Shown here one piece after another: positions 9,707 to 19,020 of a stretch of 64,000 bases of DNA. The DNA comes from Mycobacterium sp. UM_WGJ (GTDB lineage Bacteria; Actinomycetota; Actinomycetes; Mycobacteriales; Mycobacteriaceae): NCBI RefSeq assembly GCF_000455125.1, contig NZ_AUWR01000022.1, forward strand, positions 1-64,000, written 5' to 3'. Positions within the stretch are counted from its first letter, which is position 1. Each line of letters begins with the position of its first letter. The position numbers and the translations under genes were made by a program. Below the pieces are notes generated by a model. That model was not told where the DNA came from. It worked only from the letters and a program-made list of their open reading frames with translations, and made no database searches.

Positions 9707-9944
9707 GCTTGTTCGGCAGAAGATTCTGGCCGCGGTCTGCGACGTGCTCTACATCGACGAGAGCGACTTCCTCGACGGTGACGCCACCGACCTACGCGAC
9801 CTCGGATTGGATTCGGTGCGCTTCGTTCTGCTGATGAAACGACTCGGGGTGGACCGCGAGTCCGAACTTCCGGCTCGCTTGGCGCGCGATCTTTCAATCG
9901 CAGCCTGGGTTACCGAATTGGGAGATTCCGGTGGGCAGGCCTGA
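9687..9944 (+). CDS. Acyl carrier protein of the INLP pathway (ScoB/MmaB/Rv0100 family)
   Basis: The 85-residue four-helix carrier protein has the phosphopantetheine attachment motif LGLDSVRF, with Ser at about residue 46, and an acidic helix II. It carries the fatty acyl chain through addition of glycine and isonitrile formation and then donates it to the NRPS condensation domain. Its start lies inside the ligase gene and its end overlaps the NRPS gene by 14 bases, so all three should be made in fixed proportion. Confidence 0.93.
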   Translation: MHANVSELVRQKILAAVCDVLYIDESDFLDGDATDLRDLGLDSVRFVLLMKRLGVDRESELPARLARDLSIAAWVTELGDSGGQA

Positions 9945-12900
9945 CTCGGCGCGCGCGCGGCGCATTCCACTGTCCGTATCCCAGCAGAACATCTACCGGG
10001 GGGTGCTGCAGGATGGGGATCCCACGCTGTATCTGATCGGTCGCAGCTACCGGTTGCGTCCAGTCCCGCTTCGAGAATTTCTTCTCGCGCTGCAGGCCTG
10101 CGTCCGCAACAACCCAGTGCAGTTATGCGTACTGGAGGAGACCGAGTCGGAGTACCCGGACCTGGTGCCGCGGCTCGCAGTGGACGAGCTGGTGCGGATT
10201 GCCGGTCCTGAAATGGATCCGTTGGTCCACGAATGGGATTCGGGCATCCTCGATCGGCCGCTGGTGCGCCACACCGTGCATACCGGCGCGAGCGGCGAAG
10301 TCATCGGGCTGGAGGTGCACGCCCATCACATTCTGCTCGACGGCGGCGCAACCGGACTGATCGAAGCCGATCTGGGCCGGTTCTTGTCGGATGGACCCGG
10401 TGAAATGCGCGACGTCGCAGCCGGACTGGACCGGCTCGCCGAGGCTCATCGCCGGGAGGCTGAGAAGGTGCGCGCAGCACACGATCGGCTGACCGAATCG
10501 GTCCAGCGTGAACTCACCGCTGAGGTCAACATCGGCGGCCAACCACAGTCACCGTCCGCCTCAGGAAGCGCGCGGCGAGGACTGCTGCGTGAATCGATAC
10601 AGATCTCCGGGGCCGGATACGACGCGATAGCAACGCTGGCCGAACAACAGCAGATCCCGCTGCACATACTGGTGACGGCAGCAGTTGCCGCGGTCGATGC
10701 GAGCCGTCGACACAGCGCCGACGCCATGGTGGTGCACGCAGTTGACAATCGATTCGGCGAACCGGCCCTTGATGTGGCTACCTGCCTGGTCAATTCGGTC
10801 GCCCAGTCGGTGCGATTTCCGGCGTTCGCCTCAGTGCGAGACCTCGTCAGCGCCTTGGACCGCGGCTATGTGAAGGGAGTGCGTCGCCGCTGGTTTCGCG
10901 AAGAGCTCTATCGCCGGATATATCTGACGACCAACCGGGCGCCCCAGATGGAGGCGGTAGCCCTCAACTACCTACAGCAGCCCTGTGCACCCGAACTGCG
11001 TCCGTTCCTGAACGGCCTGCCGTCGACAACGGACATCGGGCCGATCGAGTGCCCCACCGTAGCCGTCGTGCACGACGACCTGGGCCGAACACTGAGCCTG
11101 TCAATCTGGGATGGCGGCCCCCCGCAAACCCGTGGCGAATCCACGGGAACCGCAGAGCTGATCGCCGAGGCACTGCGACGGTTCCCGACAGGCTGGGATC
11201 GACCGGTCGCGATGAGCGTCGGCGCCTGGCTCGAGGTCTGTTCCGACGGCAGCTGCCTGCCTTCCGGGAGCGCAGCCGGGCCTAACGCCGAGACCCCATC
11301 GGCTTGGTTTCTGGACACAGCCGCCGACGTCGGCAGTTTGCGCCAACGCCGCCGTTACGTCGACGCATGGATCAGCTGGTTGGTCACCAACGGCGTCGAG
11401 CCGGGTGAGGTGCTGGTTCTCGCCGACGACCACACCGACAAGACCCTGGACCTCTTGTTCGCCTGTCACTTGGCCGGCTGTGGGTACAGCGTTTGCGACA
11501 TCGCAGACGATCTCACCGAGCGCGCCAACGCGATCGCAACGCAAGGCGAAGTCTCGTCGCGGGTCATCGACGTGGCCACGGCCGCGCCTGCGCCAGATCC
11601 GGCGATAGTCGACGACCGCCTCCGTCGGGTCCGCAACGACGCCATGTTGGCGAACAGGATCGCGTACGTCATGCCTACCTCGGGCTCCACTGGGGTTCCC
11701 AAGTTGGTCCCGATATCCCATGGGGCGCTTGCGCTCTTCTGCCAAGGACATCGCGGCGCCTACGGCTGGCAGTCGAGCGATACCGTCTTGCAGTGCGCGC
11801 CGTTGACGTCGGATATCAGTGTCGAGGAGATCTTCGGCGCCGCCCAGTGCGGCGCTGATCTGATTCGGTCATCAGCCGTACGAACCGGCAATCTGCTGCA
11901 GCTGGGCGACGACTTCGAGCGACACCGGCCCACCATCCTCGACCTGCCCACCGCGGTCTGGCATCTGTGCTGCGAGGAGCCGGAGATTCTCGAGATTCTG
12001 GCAGCATCCGGGTTGCGCCAGATTGTGATCGGCGGCGAAGCAGTTCGCCGGCGTTCACTCGAAAAGTGGCTTGCAGCCGTTGACGTTTCGCATACCGCGT
12101 TGATTTCCAGCTACGGCCCGACCGAGGCCACCGTGGTGGTGACCTACCTGCCGCTGAGTGGGCAGGGATCCGTCATCGGATCGGACATCCGGCCGCAGGT
12201 GGGTCGCCCGATAGTTTCGAAGACGGTTTTCGTCGCCTTCGGTGAGATCATCGTTGTCGGAGATATGGTTTCGACCGGCTATCTGGGCAGGTCCGGCGCC
12301 TTCGGCACCGTGGTCGACGCCGACGGCACCCGACGCCGCGCGTTCGCCACTGCCGACCGCGTCACCTGGGACCGTCAGGGATTTCTGGTGTTCGCTGGCC
12401 GCAGGGATGCCGTCGTGAAGCTCGCCGGACGGCGCGTCGACACCGCCGAGATCACCCGCCTTATCGCCGAGGACCCCGCGGTCTGCGATGTCGCCGTCGA
12501 GCCCGAGGAGACCCGGCTCGGAGTGTGGTTTCAGACTCTGCTCACCCGTGACGGAGCACAGGATATTGAGGCTCGGGAACGCATTCGAAGCATCCTGCTG
12601 GCCGCCCGAGTACCCGGATTCGTGGTGTCGGGGGTCGCCGAGATCCCACGCAAGCCCGGCGGCAAAGTCGACGTCGACCGACTGCCCAGGATCCGACTCG
12701 AAAGCACCGGAAACGCAGGAGGTCAAGCGGCCGGCCTGGCCGAACTTTGGAGTCGGTGCCTCGACCGCGAACTACAGCCTCATTCTTCGTTACTGGCTGA
12801 AGGCATCGGTTCCCTGGACTTGATCCGCATCCTGCCTGCCACCCGCCGCTACCTCGGGTGGCACCTGTCCCTGCTGGACGTGATCAGCGCCGACAACGCG

Positions 12901-14070
12901 AGCCGTCTGCTCGAGTACACCGACGGTATCGGGTTGGACGAGGCCACTGCCGCCGAGATCGACGACGATCTCACCCGCCTGACCGCGCCTCCGCCTGCTG
13001 TAATACCCGGCCCCCTGGCCAGCGAGACTGGTGCCGTTCTGGTGCTGGGCGCCTCCGGAATTCTCGGCACCGGATTCGCTAGCGCCATAGGCGAGCTGCG
13101 CGCCAATGGATTCGCCTCCGAGCTGATCCTGGCAACCACATCGAACCTGCCGGACGCCGACCCTTGGCGCTCACTGGCCGGCGTCGAGGGCGTTCGTATC
13201 AAACGCATCGCACCAGAAGGAATTTCCGATCTGATACGCACCACTTCAGCTGCGACCGTGGTGAATGCCATCGGTAACACCAACGTGGTGGTGCCATATC
13301 GCGAGTTGCGACCTGCCAATGTGGCGGCGGTAGCAGACATCGTTGCGGCCTGCGCGGCTCACGGCGCCGGGCTGGTGCATCTGTCGACCTCGGTGGTGAA
13401 CGCGCAAATCGCTGCACCGCAGGTCGTCGATCCGCGCGCCGCCCCCTATCCCTACGCGGCGTCCAAGGCGCTGGCTGAGCTGATCGTCGCGCGCAGTGCG
13501 CCGAATCTGGACTTCACCCTGGTGCGGCTGCCGCGGGTGCTGGGAGAACCGCATCAACTGCGTACGTCCGCCGACATTCTGGTCGCATTGGCGGATGCAT
13601 GTGCGGCGCTGGGTGCTCACCCGGCCGTGTCGTTGACCGAGGAAGTCACCGTTGGCCGCTCGGCAGCGGCTGCCCTCCTGGGCACGCTCTCGACTTCCCT
13701 GGGCCGCACCATCACCGTGCTGCGGGGCACGCCCGTCGAGTACTCGGAGTTTCTCGCCCGCTTCGGCGCCCGGGAGTGCGATGTCGACCAGTGGAAGCAG
13801 CTTCTCGACGACAGTGATTGGGCACGGTGCAATCCATGCCGGTGGGCGGTCATCGACGCCTGGCTCACCCTCGGGATGGGACTCGGCGAGCGTTCGTACG
13901 CGCAGTACCTGGCAGGCCACGCGACTGTCGACCTGACGGTAGACGGGGTCACCGAGTTGTTTGCCACGCCTGCGCCGCTGGCCGAACTTGTGGCTCACGG
14001 CCGTTCATCGGAACCGGACAGCGCCGCCCAGCGACTACTTACAGAGGGATTGAAGGAGGAGAGGCCTTGA
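9931..14070 (+). CDS. Single-module NRPS with reductase domain (C-A-PCP-R), INLP synthetase
   Basis: The 1379-residue enzyme starts at GTG 9931. Domains in order: condensation (about 10-430, HHILLDGG near 131), adenylation (about 450-920, MPTSGSTGVPKLV near 583, SSYGPTEATVV near 727, KLAGRRVDTAEI near 830), carrier (about 930-1010, GIGSLDL with the pantetheine Ser near 958) and a thioester reductase (about 1035-1379, nucleotide-binding GASGILG near 1040 and catalytic YPYAASK near 1174). It would N-acylate one amino acid with isonitrile acyl chains and release the product reductively as an aldehyde or alcohol. A hand reading of the specificity pocket gives D-I-E-D-V-G-S-V-V; the two acidic residues suggest a basic amino acid, probably Lys. 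M. tuberculosis Nrp (Rv0101, 2512 residues) has two modules, so this one lacks a whole C-A-PCP unit, as in Streptomyces ScoA. There is no in-frame scar suggesting a recent deletion. Confidence 0.95.
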   Translation: MGRPDSARARRIPLSVSQQNIYRGVLQDGDPTLYLIGRSYRLRPVPLREFLLALQACVRNNPVQLCVLEETESEYPDLVPRLAVDELVRIAGPEMDPLVHEWDSGILDRPLVRHTVHTGASGEVIGLEVHAHHILLDGGATGLIEADLGRFLSDGPGEMRDVAAGLDRLAEAHRREAEKVRAAHDRLTESVQRELTAEVNIGGQPQSPSASGSARRGLLRESIQISGAGYDAIATLAEQQQIPLHILVTAAVAAVDASRRHSADAMVVHAVDNRFGEPALDVATCLVNSVAQSVRFPAFASVRDLVSALDRGYVKGVRRRWFREELYRRIYLTTNRAPQMEAVALNYLQQPCAPELRPFLNGLPSTTDIGPIECPTVAVVHDDLGRTLSLSIWDGGPPQTRGESTGTAELIAEALRRFPTGWDRPVAMSVGAWLEVCSDGSCLPSGSAAGPNAETPSAWFLDTAADVGSLRQRRRYVDAWISWLVTNGVEPGEVLVLADDHTDKTLDLLFACHLAGCGYSVCDIADDLTERANAIATQGEVSSRVIDVATAAPAPDPAIVDDRLRRVRNDAMLANRIAYVMPTSGSTGVPKLVPISHGALALFCQGHRGAYGWQSSDTVLQCAPLTSDISVEEIFGAAQCGADLIRSSAVRTGNLLQLGDDFERHRPTILDLPTAVWHLCCEEPEILEILAASGLRQIVIGGEAVRRRSLEKWLAAVDVSHTALISSYGPTEATVVVTYLPLSGQGSVIGSDIRPQVGRPIVSKTVFVAFGEIIVVGDMVSTGYLGRSGAFGTVVDADGTRRRAFATADRVTWDRQGFLVFAGRRDAVVKLAGRRVDTAEITRLIAEDPAVCDVAVEPEETRLGVWFQTLLTRDGAQDIEARERIRSILLAARVPGFVVSGVAEIPRKPGGKVDVDRLPRIRLESTGNAGGQAAGLAELWSRCLDRELQPHSSLLAEGIGSLDLIRILPATRRYLGWHLSLLDVISADNASRLLEYTDGIGLDEATAAEIDDDLTRLTAPPPAVIPGPLASETGAVLVLGASGILGTGFASAIGELRANGFASELILATTSNLPDADPWRSLAGVEGVRIKRIAPEGISDLIRTTSAATVVNAIGNTNVVVPYRELRPANVAAVADIVAACAAHGAGLVHLSTSVVNAQIAAPQVVDPRAAPYPYAASKALAELIVARSAPNLDFTLVRLPRVLGEPHQLRTSADILVALADACAALGAHPAVSLTEEVTVGRSAAAALLGTLSTSLGRTITVLRGTPVEYSEFLARFGARECDVDQWKQLLDDSDWARCNPCRWAVIDAWLTLGMGLGERSYAQYLAGHATVDLTVDGVTELFATPAPLAELVAHGRSSEPDSAAQRLLTEGLKEERP

Positions 14071-14426
14071 CCGACATTCGACGGATCCAACTCGATGTGA
14101 CGGGCATGACCTGCCGGATGTGCTCGGCGCACATCGAGCTAAAGCTGAACACGATCAACGGCGTGCGGGCCTCGGTGGACTTCCCGACCGCGACCGCCAC
14201 GATCGACGCGGATTCCACCGTCGATGTCGCTGAACTGTGCGGGGCCATTGCAGACGCGGGTTACCAGGGTGAGCTGCGGTGGGAGCGGCCGCGCACCGCT
14301 GAGGACTTAGCGATCTCCGGCGGTCCCATCAAGCGAATCGCGCGCCTGACCCGGCTCTTCTCCAGGGGCCGGCGCATGCGAAACGCCGGTATTCGAACGC
14401 CGCACGCCGCAACACCGATTCGCTGA
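14067..14426 (+). CDS. Stand-alone heavy-metal-associated (HMA) domain protein
   Basis: TTG at 14067 overlaps the NRPS stop (TTGA) and is preceded by GGAGGAGAG at 14056-14064, giving 119 residues. The first 70 residues form an HMA/copper-chaperone fold with the metal-binding loop GMTCRMC. The sequence resembles the N-terminal domain of mycobacterial CtpA/CtpB copper ATPases from memory (RRIxLDVxGMxC, then TKLNxIxGVRASVxF and ATIDA). The remaining 45 residues are basic and low in structure (RLFSRGRRMRNAG), and no ATPase body follows. In M. tuberculosis a full CtpB gene lies just beyond the homologous NRPS gene. Here the domain is alone and coupled to a predicted metallophore synthetase, which suggests binding or delivery of Cu or Zn. 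It could also be the truncated remnant of an ATPase gene. Confidence 0.85.
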   Translation: MTDIRRIQLDVTGMTCRMCSAHIELKLNTINGVRASVDFPTATATIDADSTVDVAELCGAIADAGYQGELRWERPRTAEDLAISGGPIKRIARLTRLFSRGRRMRNAGIRTPHAATPIR

Positions 14427-14828
14427 TCAGCGGGGCCTCTGACAGAGCCGGCAGAAGGCGGCCGGCCAAGCGCAAGAACCGCGCCGCTCACATCGATCCG
14501 GTCCCGGTGGCCGACCAAGCCGGCGAGCTGAGACAACGACCAGCGTGAGGCGTACGGTTGATTCCAGCGGTGAAGCTCCACCTCATCCGATCGAAGCCAC
14601 ATTCTTTGCGGATCCGCAGGGCGGGCACTCCAGCCTCCCAATCGCAACGAGGTGCCACTGCACCACCGCGACCAGCGGGATCATCGCCGACCTGAAGGTG
14701 CGAGGCGAAGGCAACCCTCCGCGGTATCTGGGCCTGAATCAACGAGATTCGCCCAGCCGAACCGATGCTCTCGCCGAAAGCCATTGCTGCACCACTGATG
14801 GTGCTCACTTTCTGTCTGGAGCTGTGCC
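14427..14828. other. Intergenic region, no recognised gene
   Basis: These 402 bases hold only short frames with atypical composition. I looked for the continuation of a CtpA/CtpB-type ATPase after the HMA domain and did not see its motifs. No hairpin terminator of good quality was found. A minus-strand frame through 14261-14647 has no recognisable family. Confidence 0.4.
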
Positions 14829-14831
14829 TTG

Positions 14832-16244
14832 ATGTTGATCCCCATGTCCCCGACCGATTCGATGTTCTTGCTGGCCGAATCGGACAATCGCCAGATGCAG
14901 GTGGGTGGGCTTGCCATGTTCACCCCGCCCGAAGGTGCCTGTGCCTTGGATGTCCGTCAGATGTTCGCGGCAGCCGTCGCTCGCAACGAAGTCGCCGGCA
15001 TGTGGCGCAAACGGGCTCGCCGCTCAGTGCTGTCGCTGGGACAGTGGGGCTGGGACAGTGGCACCGACGTCGACCTCCACCATCATGTGCAGTATTCGGC
15101 GCTGCCGCGGCCCGCCGGACTGCGGGAGTTGTGGACGCTGGTGTCGTGGCTGCACGCGATCCCGCTGGACCGGGATCGGCCGCTGTGGGAGATGCACCTG
15201 ATCGAAGGCCTCGCCGACGGCCGCTATGCCGTGTACATCAAGGTCCACCATGCGCTCACCGACGGAGTTTCCGCGATGGGGATGCTGCGTGCGGCGTTGA
15301 GTCCTGACCCGTCTCGCCGCGGTCAGCCTGCGTTGTGGGAGCCGGCCGACACGCGCTCCGCGTCTGCACCGGACTCGACGTCGAGCGGTTCGCTGGCGGG
15401 GCGGGCGACGGCGGCGATCTGGGACGGAGCACGCGATGCCGCGGGGTTGCTGCCGGCACTCGCAGGCACGCTGGTGCAGGCCCTGCGCCAGCGCGGCGGC
15501 GCGCTGTCGCTGGTCGCACCGCACACCATGTTCAATGTGGCGATTGACAGTGCCCGGTCCTTCACCGGGGGCTCGTGGCAGCTGGAACGATTGCAGTTGG
15601 TCGCCAAACACAGCGATGCAACGGTCAACGATGTGGTGCTGGCCATGTGCGCCGGCGCCCTGCGCAACTACCTGACCACTAGGAAAGCGCTGCCGTTGGC
15701 GTCGCTGGTGGCGATGATCCCGGTCTCACTGCGGCTGCCCGGGCCTGCGGCCGGCCGGGACGACACCGGCAACAGAATCGGGTCTCTGATGTGCGGCCTG
15801 GCCACCGACCTGGCCGATTCCGGCGAGCGACTGCTGTCGGTGCGGAACAGCATGCACGAGGGCAAGACCGCGCTGGGTGCGCACAGTCAGCTGCAGGTCC
15901 TCGCGATGAGTGCGCTGGGTGCCACACCACTGGCGTTGGGCATGCTCTTCGGTCAGCACAGGCTGCTGCGGCCCCCGAACGTGATGATCTCGAACGTGAC
16001 CGGATCTAAGGTGCCCTTGTACTGGAACGGCGCCCGACTCGACGAGCTCTATCCCCTGTCGATCCCAGTCGACGGGCAGGCACTCAACATCACCTGCACG
16101 AGCACCGACGATACGATTGCGTTCGGGCTTACCGGCTGCCGCGAAGCCGTTCCCGGAATGAGTGAGCTGACCAGACTTCTCGGCGAAGAACTCCGCTTGC
16201 TCGAGCACGCCGCAGGGCTGAGCACGCCGATCGGGCGCCCCTAA
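14832..16244 (+). CDS. Wax ester synthase/diacylglycerol acyltransferase (WS/DGAT) family
   Basis: The 470-residue protein has the WS/DGAT family catalytic motif HHALTDG (near residue 139), which transfers an acyl group from acyl-CoA to an alcohol or diacylglycerol. Supporting blocks are LSPTDSMFLL-like N-terminus (MSPTDSMFLLAESDN), PLDRDRPLWEMHLIEGL and the C-terminal NVMISNVTGSKVPLYWNGARL. ATG at 14832 or 14844 are possible starts. It lies on the same strand as the INLP operon but 400 bases away, so it is probably a separate transcript. The substrate is unknown; storage lipid formation is the usual role. Confidence 0.92.
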   Translation: MLIPMSPTDSMFLLAESDNRQMQVGGLAMFTPPEGACALDVRQMFAAAVARNEVAGMWRKRARRSVLSLGQWGWDSGTDVDLHHHVQYSALPRPAGLRELWTLVSWLHAIPLDRDRPLWEMHLIEGLADGRYAVYIKVHHALTDGVSAMGMLRAALSPDPSRRGQPALWEPADTRSASAPDSTSSGSLAGRATAAIWDGARDAAGLLPALAGTLVQALRQRGGALSLVAPHTMFNVAIDSARSFTGGSWQLERLQLVAKHSDATVNDVVLAMCAGALRNYLTTRKALPLASLVAMIPVSLRLPGPAAGRDDTGNRIGSLMCGLATDLADSGERLLSVRNSMHEGKTALGAHSQLQVLAMSALGATPLALGMLFGQHRLLRPPNVMISNVTGSKVPLYWNGARLDELYPLSIPVDGQALNITCTSTDDTIAFGLTGCREAVPGMSELTRLLGEELRLLEHAAGLSTPIGRP

Positions 16245-16362
16245 GCCAAGGTGCGGGTAGGGTATGGCATATCGGCGGTATTCCGCATCTGACCGTTCTG
16301 GGTTGTATCGCCGCCGATCTGAAGGTAGCCGGCCGGTTCGCGGCCCAGTCAGGAGCGTCGTT

Positions 16363-16884
16363 ATGACGCAGCAATATTTCCACTCAGCAACGGGCCGACA
16401 CCCGACACCGCCGCAACGCAGGCCACGGTTGCGCCTGAAGCCAAAGGCGCCGCAGACCGGACAGGTCGACGGGGCATGGTGGCCATGGAGTGGCACTCTC
16501 ACCACCGAGCTCCCTGACCTGCTCTCGGTGTTATCGACTCGAATCGGGAGCATTCAACGAGTGCGATACAACCTCGACGAGTGGGCGCCGGCACCTGCCA
16601 AACTCCGCACCGACGGACGAACGGTGCAACTCCATGGCTACGAACGGCAGCCGGTCAACACGCTGGAGGTTCTCGGTGCCGACCGGAACCGGATCCTCTT
16701 GCTCGTGGTTCCCCCTCGGACCAAGCCCGACCAGGCGCACGAGACGATGATGAACGCGGCGGCACCCAACAACGACTCAAGCGTCGACGCACTTCTGGTG
16801 ATCAGTGACCGCGAAAGGGCAACGCGCACCACACGAGCCCACGCGGAAGACCAATGGGTTGCCGGACGCGGCGTCCCCGGTTAG
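16363..16884 (+). CDS. DUF5994 family protein
   Basis: About 173 residues starting at ATG 16363, with AGGAG 10 bases before it. The conserved block RLRLKPKAPQTGQVDGAWWP, the VRYNLDEWAPAP segment and the ILLLVVPPRTKP segment are those I associate with the actinobacterial DUF5994 family. The molecular function is unknown. It is probably cytoplasmic, as no signal peptide or membrane segment is visible. Confidence 0.8.
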   Translation: MTQQYFHSATGRHPTPPQRRPRLRLKPKAPQTGQVDGAWWPWSGTLTTELPDLLSVLSTRIGSIQRVRYNLDEWAPAPAKLRTDGRTVQLHGYERQPVNTLEVLGADRNRILLLVVPPRTKPDQAHETMMNAAAPNNDSSVDALLVISDRERATRTTRAHAEDQWVAGRGVPG

Positions 16885-17110
16885 CCGGCCCGTCCTCAGT
16901 TGATTCGCTTGGGCCGACGGCTGACCCGGAGCCGGTTCTGCCGTATCAGCGCACGGTTTACGCCATTGTTCCCGACGCCGACGGCGAAATCGACATGAGT
17001 TTGGCTCTCAGTGCCACCGTGGCGACGCCGGCAGTCTCGTCAGCTGCTGAATATCTTTCGAGACAAAGCACTTTCGTTCACAAGACAATCAACAAACAAG
17101 GAAAACAAAC

Positions 17111-17410
17111 GTGAAAACCCAAACAAGACCCGAAGAGGCGACGGCGTTGCCGGCCACGGCGATCAGAGACGATGGCAGCAATAACGGTGCTATCTGGCTG
17201 TGGCGCATTGTCGATGAGTTCACTGCCGAGCTCTCCGTCGCTGATTGCCACACCATCTACACCGCCATCTCCAGCGGCCTGGCTGACGGCTGGCTGCCCA
17301 CCAGCACCGAGATTGCCAACCTGGTGGACTTTGCCCGACAGCAGGCGGTCGCAGCGGAGCACGATTCCTTCGCCAGAAGGCCCCGCCCTTCTAGCGGGAC
17401 TCAGCCCTGA
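17111..17410 (+). CDS. Small hypothetical protein
   Basis: GTG at 17111 follows AAGGAAAAC, a plausible ribosome-binding site, and gives 99 residues. The core, [29 protein letters not shown]... to [21 protein letters not shown], has the composition and helix periodicity of a real protein, followed by a low-complexity tail. I do not recognise it. Its end overlaps the end of the converging hpt gene by 10 bases. The 226 bases before it are relatively A/T-rich and may hold its promoter. Confidence 0.5.
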   Translation: MKTQTRPEEATALPATAIRDDGSNNGAIWLWRIVDEFTAELSVADCHTIYTAISSGLADGWLPTSTEIANLVDFARQQAVAAEHDSFARRPRPSSGTQP

Positions 17411-18027
17411 TAGACCCGCGGGTCCAGGGTGCCGATGTAGGGCAGGTCGCGGTAGCGCTCGGCGTAGTCGAGGCCGTAACCGACCACGAAGTCGTTCGGG
17501 ATGTCGAAGCCCACGTAGGTGATGTCGACGCCGGCACCCAACGCATCGGGTTTGCGCAGCAGGGTGCACACCCGAAGGGACCGGGGCCGGCGGGTGGCCA
17601 GATTGCGCAGCAGCCACGACAGGGTCAGGCCGGAGTCCACGACGTCCTCGACGATCAACACGTCGCGGTCGCTGATGTCGCGGTCGAGGTCCTTGAGGAT
17701 GCGCACCACCCCCGACGACGACGTCGACGAACCATAGGAGCTGACCGCCATGAACTCGAACTGCGTGGGCAGCGGAATCGCCCGGGCAAGATCGGTGACG
17801 AACAGCACCGCGCCCTTGAGCACGGTGATCAGCAGCAGGTCGCCGCTCTCGGCGCTGCCCTCGGCGTAGTCGGCGGCGATCCGCGCAGCGAGTTCGGCAG
17901 TGCGGGTCCGGATCTGCTCCTCGGTCAGCAACACCGATTTGATGTCACCCGCGTACAACTCGGGTTTTCCCCCCGGCAAGATCGCAGCCACCAGCACAGC
18001 GTGCCATGGCAGGAGTTCGACAACCAA
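17401..18027 (-). CDS. hpt: Hypoxanthine-guanine phosphoribosyltransferase
   Basis: This purine-salvage enzyme converts hypoxanthine or guanine plus PRPP into IMP or GMP. The PRPP-binding motif [14 protein letters not shown] is near residue 125, the flexible loop [12 protein letters not shown] near 95 and [17 protein letters not shown] near 180; all are close to M. tuberculosis Hpt (Rv3624c). The N-terminal 25 residues of the longest frame are unlike the family, so the true start may be an internal GTG before [10 protein letters not shown]. It is the last gene of the minus-strand operon and follows tilS by 30 bases. Confidence 0.95.
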   Translation of the reverse strand: MVVELLPWHAVLVAAILPGGKPELYAGDIKSVLLTEEQIRTRTAELAARIAADYAEGSAESGDLLLITVLKGAVLFVTDLARAIPLPTQFEFMAVSSYGSSTSSSGVVRILKDLDRDISDRDVLIVEDVVDSGLTLSWLLRNLATRRPRSLRVCTLLRKPDALGAGVDITYVGFDIPNDFVVGYGLDYAERYRDLPYIGTLDPRVYQG

Positions 18028-18057
18028 CTGCAGCGACGGAAACTCCCACCCCGTGGC

Positions 18058-19020
18058 TCAGACCGGCTCGCTGCGCAGCCGCAGCAGCCCGTCCCCGCGA
18101 ACCGCGAACAGCCGCTGTCCCCGCAGGTCCGATCCGATCGCCACTCCCCCCTGGCCGCGCCAGGCCGTCACCAGCCGGTCCACCGCGCGGATCTGCAGAT
18201 CGGTCAGGCCGCGTCCGCCTCCGTCGATCAGCCAGCGCCGGATCACCGCCAGCCGCACCGGACCCGCCAAGGTCGCCAGCGCGGCAGCGTCCAACGCGGC
18301 GCCCGTGGTGGCGCCGGACAGCGCCTGCTCGGCCAAGCCATCGATGAGCTCGGTGTTCTCGCGCAGCGCGATCGCGGTGCGGGCCAGCGCTTCGGCCACC
18401 CCGCCGCCCAGCACATCTTCCAACAGCGGCAGCACTTCGGCCCGCAGCCGCACCCGGGTGAAGCGACCGTCGCTGTTGTGCGGGTCGAGCCACGGCGTCA
18501 GCCCCAGTTCGGTGCAGGCTTGTGCGGTCTGGGCGCGCCGCACCCCCAGCAGCGGCCGGCACCACGGTGGGTCGTACGGCCGCATCCCGGCCATCGACCG
18601 GGCTCCCGAACCTCGGCCCAGCCCGAGCAGCACTGTCTCGGCCTGATCGTCGAGCGTGTGTCCCAGCAACACCGGGTTCCGACCGCGGCCCTCGGCCAGT
18701 GCGGCGTAACGGGCGGTGCGCGCCGCGGCTTCCGGACCGCCCTCGGTTCCGACGGTCACCGGAATAACTTGTGCATCAACGCATCCCAGTTCGAGTGCCT
18801 GACGGCGTGCGGTCTCGGCCACCTGAGACGAGCCGGCTTGCAGGCCATGGTCGACGATCAGCGCGGTGGTGGGTCGCATCCGGGCGGCGACGGCCGTCAG
18901 CGCCAGCGAATCCGGTCCGCCCGACAACGCGACCGCCCAGCCTCCCGCCTGCGGCAGATACTGCTCGGCGAACGCCCCCAGTGCGGCGCGCAGCGCGGCT
19001 ACAGCACCCGGTCGATCCAC
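18058..19020 (-). CDS. tilS: tRNA(Ile)-lysidine synthase
   Basis: The enzyme modifies the CAU anticodon of a minor tRNA-Ile with lysine, changing both its charging and codon reading. The PP-loop ATP-binding motif LSGGPDSLALTA is near residue 32, GHTLDDQAETVL near 110 and RPLLGVRR near 140. I chose the GTG at 19020 (start VDRPGAVAALRAALG), which overlaps the upstream gene by 22 bases and gives 320 residues, the usual mycobacterial length. Longer starts would extend deep into that gene. Confidence 0.93.
   Translation of the reverse strand: MDRPGAVAALRAALGAFAEQYLPQAGGWAVALSGGPDSLALTAVAARMRPTTALIVDHGLQAGSSQVAETARRQALELGCVDAQVIPVTVGTEGGPEAAARTARYAALAEGRGRNPVLLGHTLDDQAETVLLGLGRGSGARSMAGMRPYDPPWCRPLLGVRRAQTAQACTELGLTPWLDPHNSDGRFTRVRLRAEVLPLLEDVLGGGVAEALARTAIALRENTELIDGLAEQALSGATTGAALDAAALATLAGPVRLAVIRRWLIDGGGRGLTDLQIRAVDRLVTAWRGQGGVAIGSDLRGQRLFAVRGDGLLRLRSEPV

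Noticed and set aside
14261-14647. Minus-strand frame of 128 codons after the HMA gene
   Set aside because: It partly overlaps the HMA gene and has no recognised family or ribosome-binding site.
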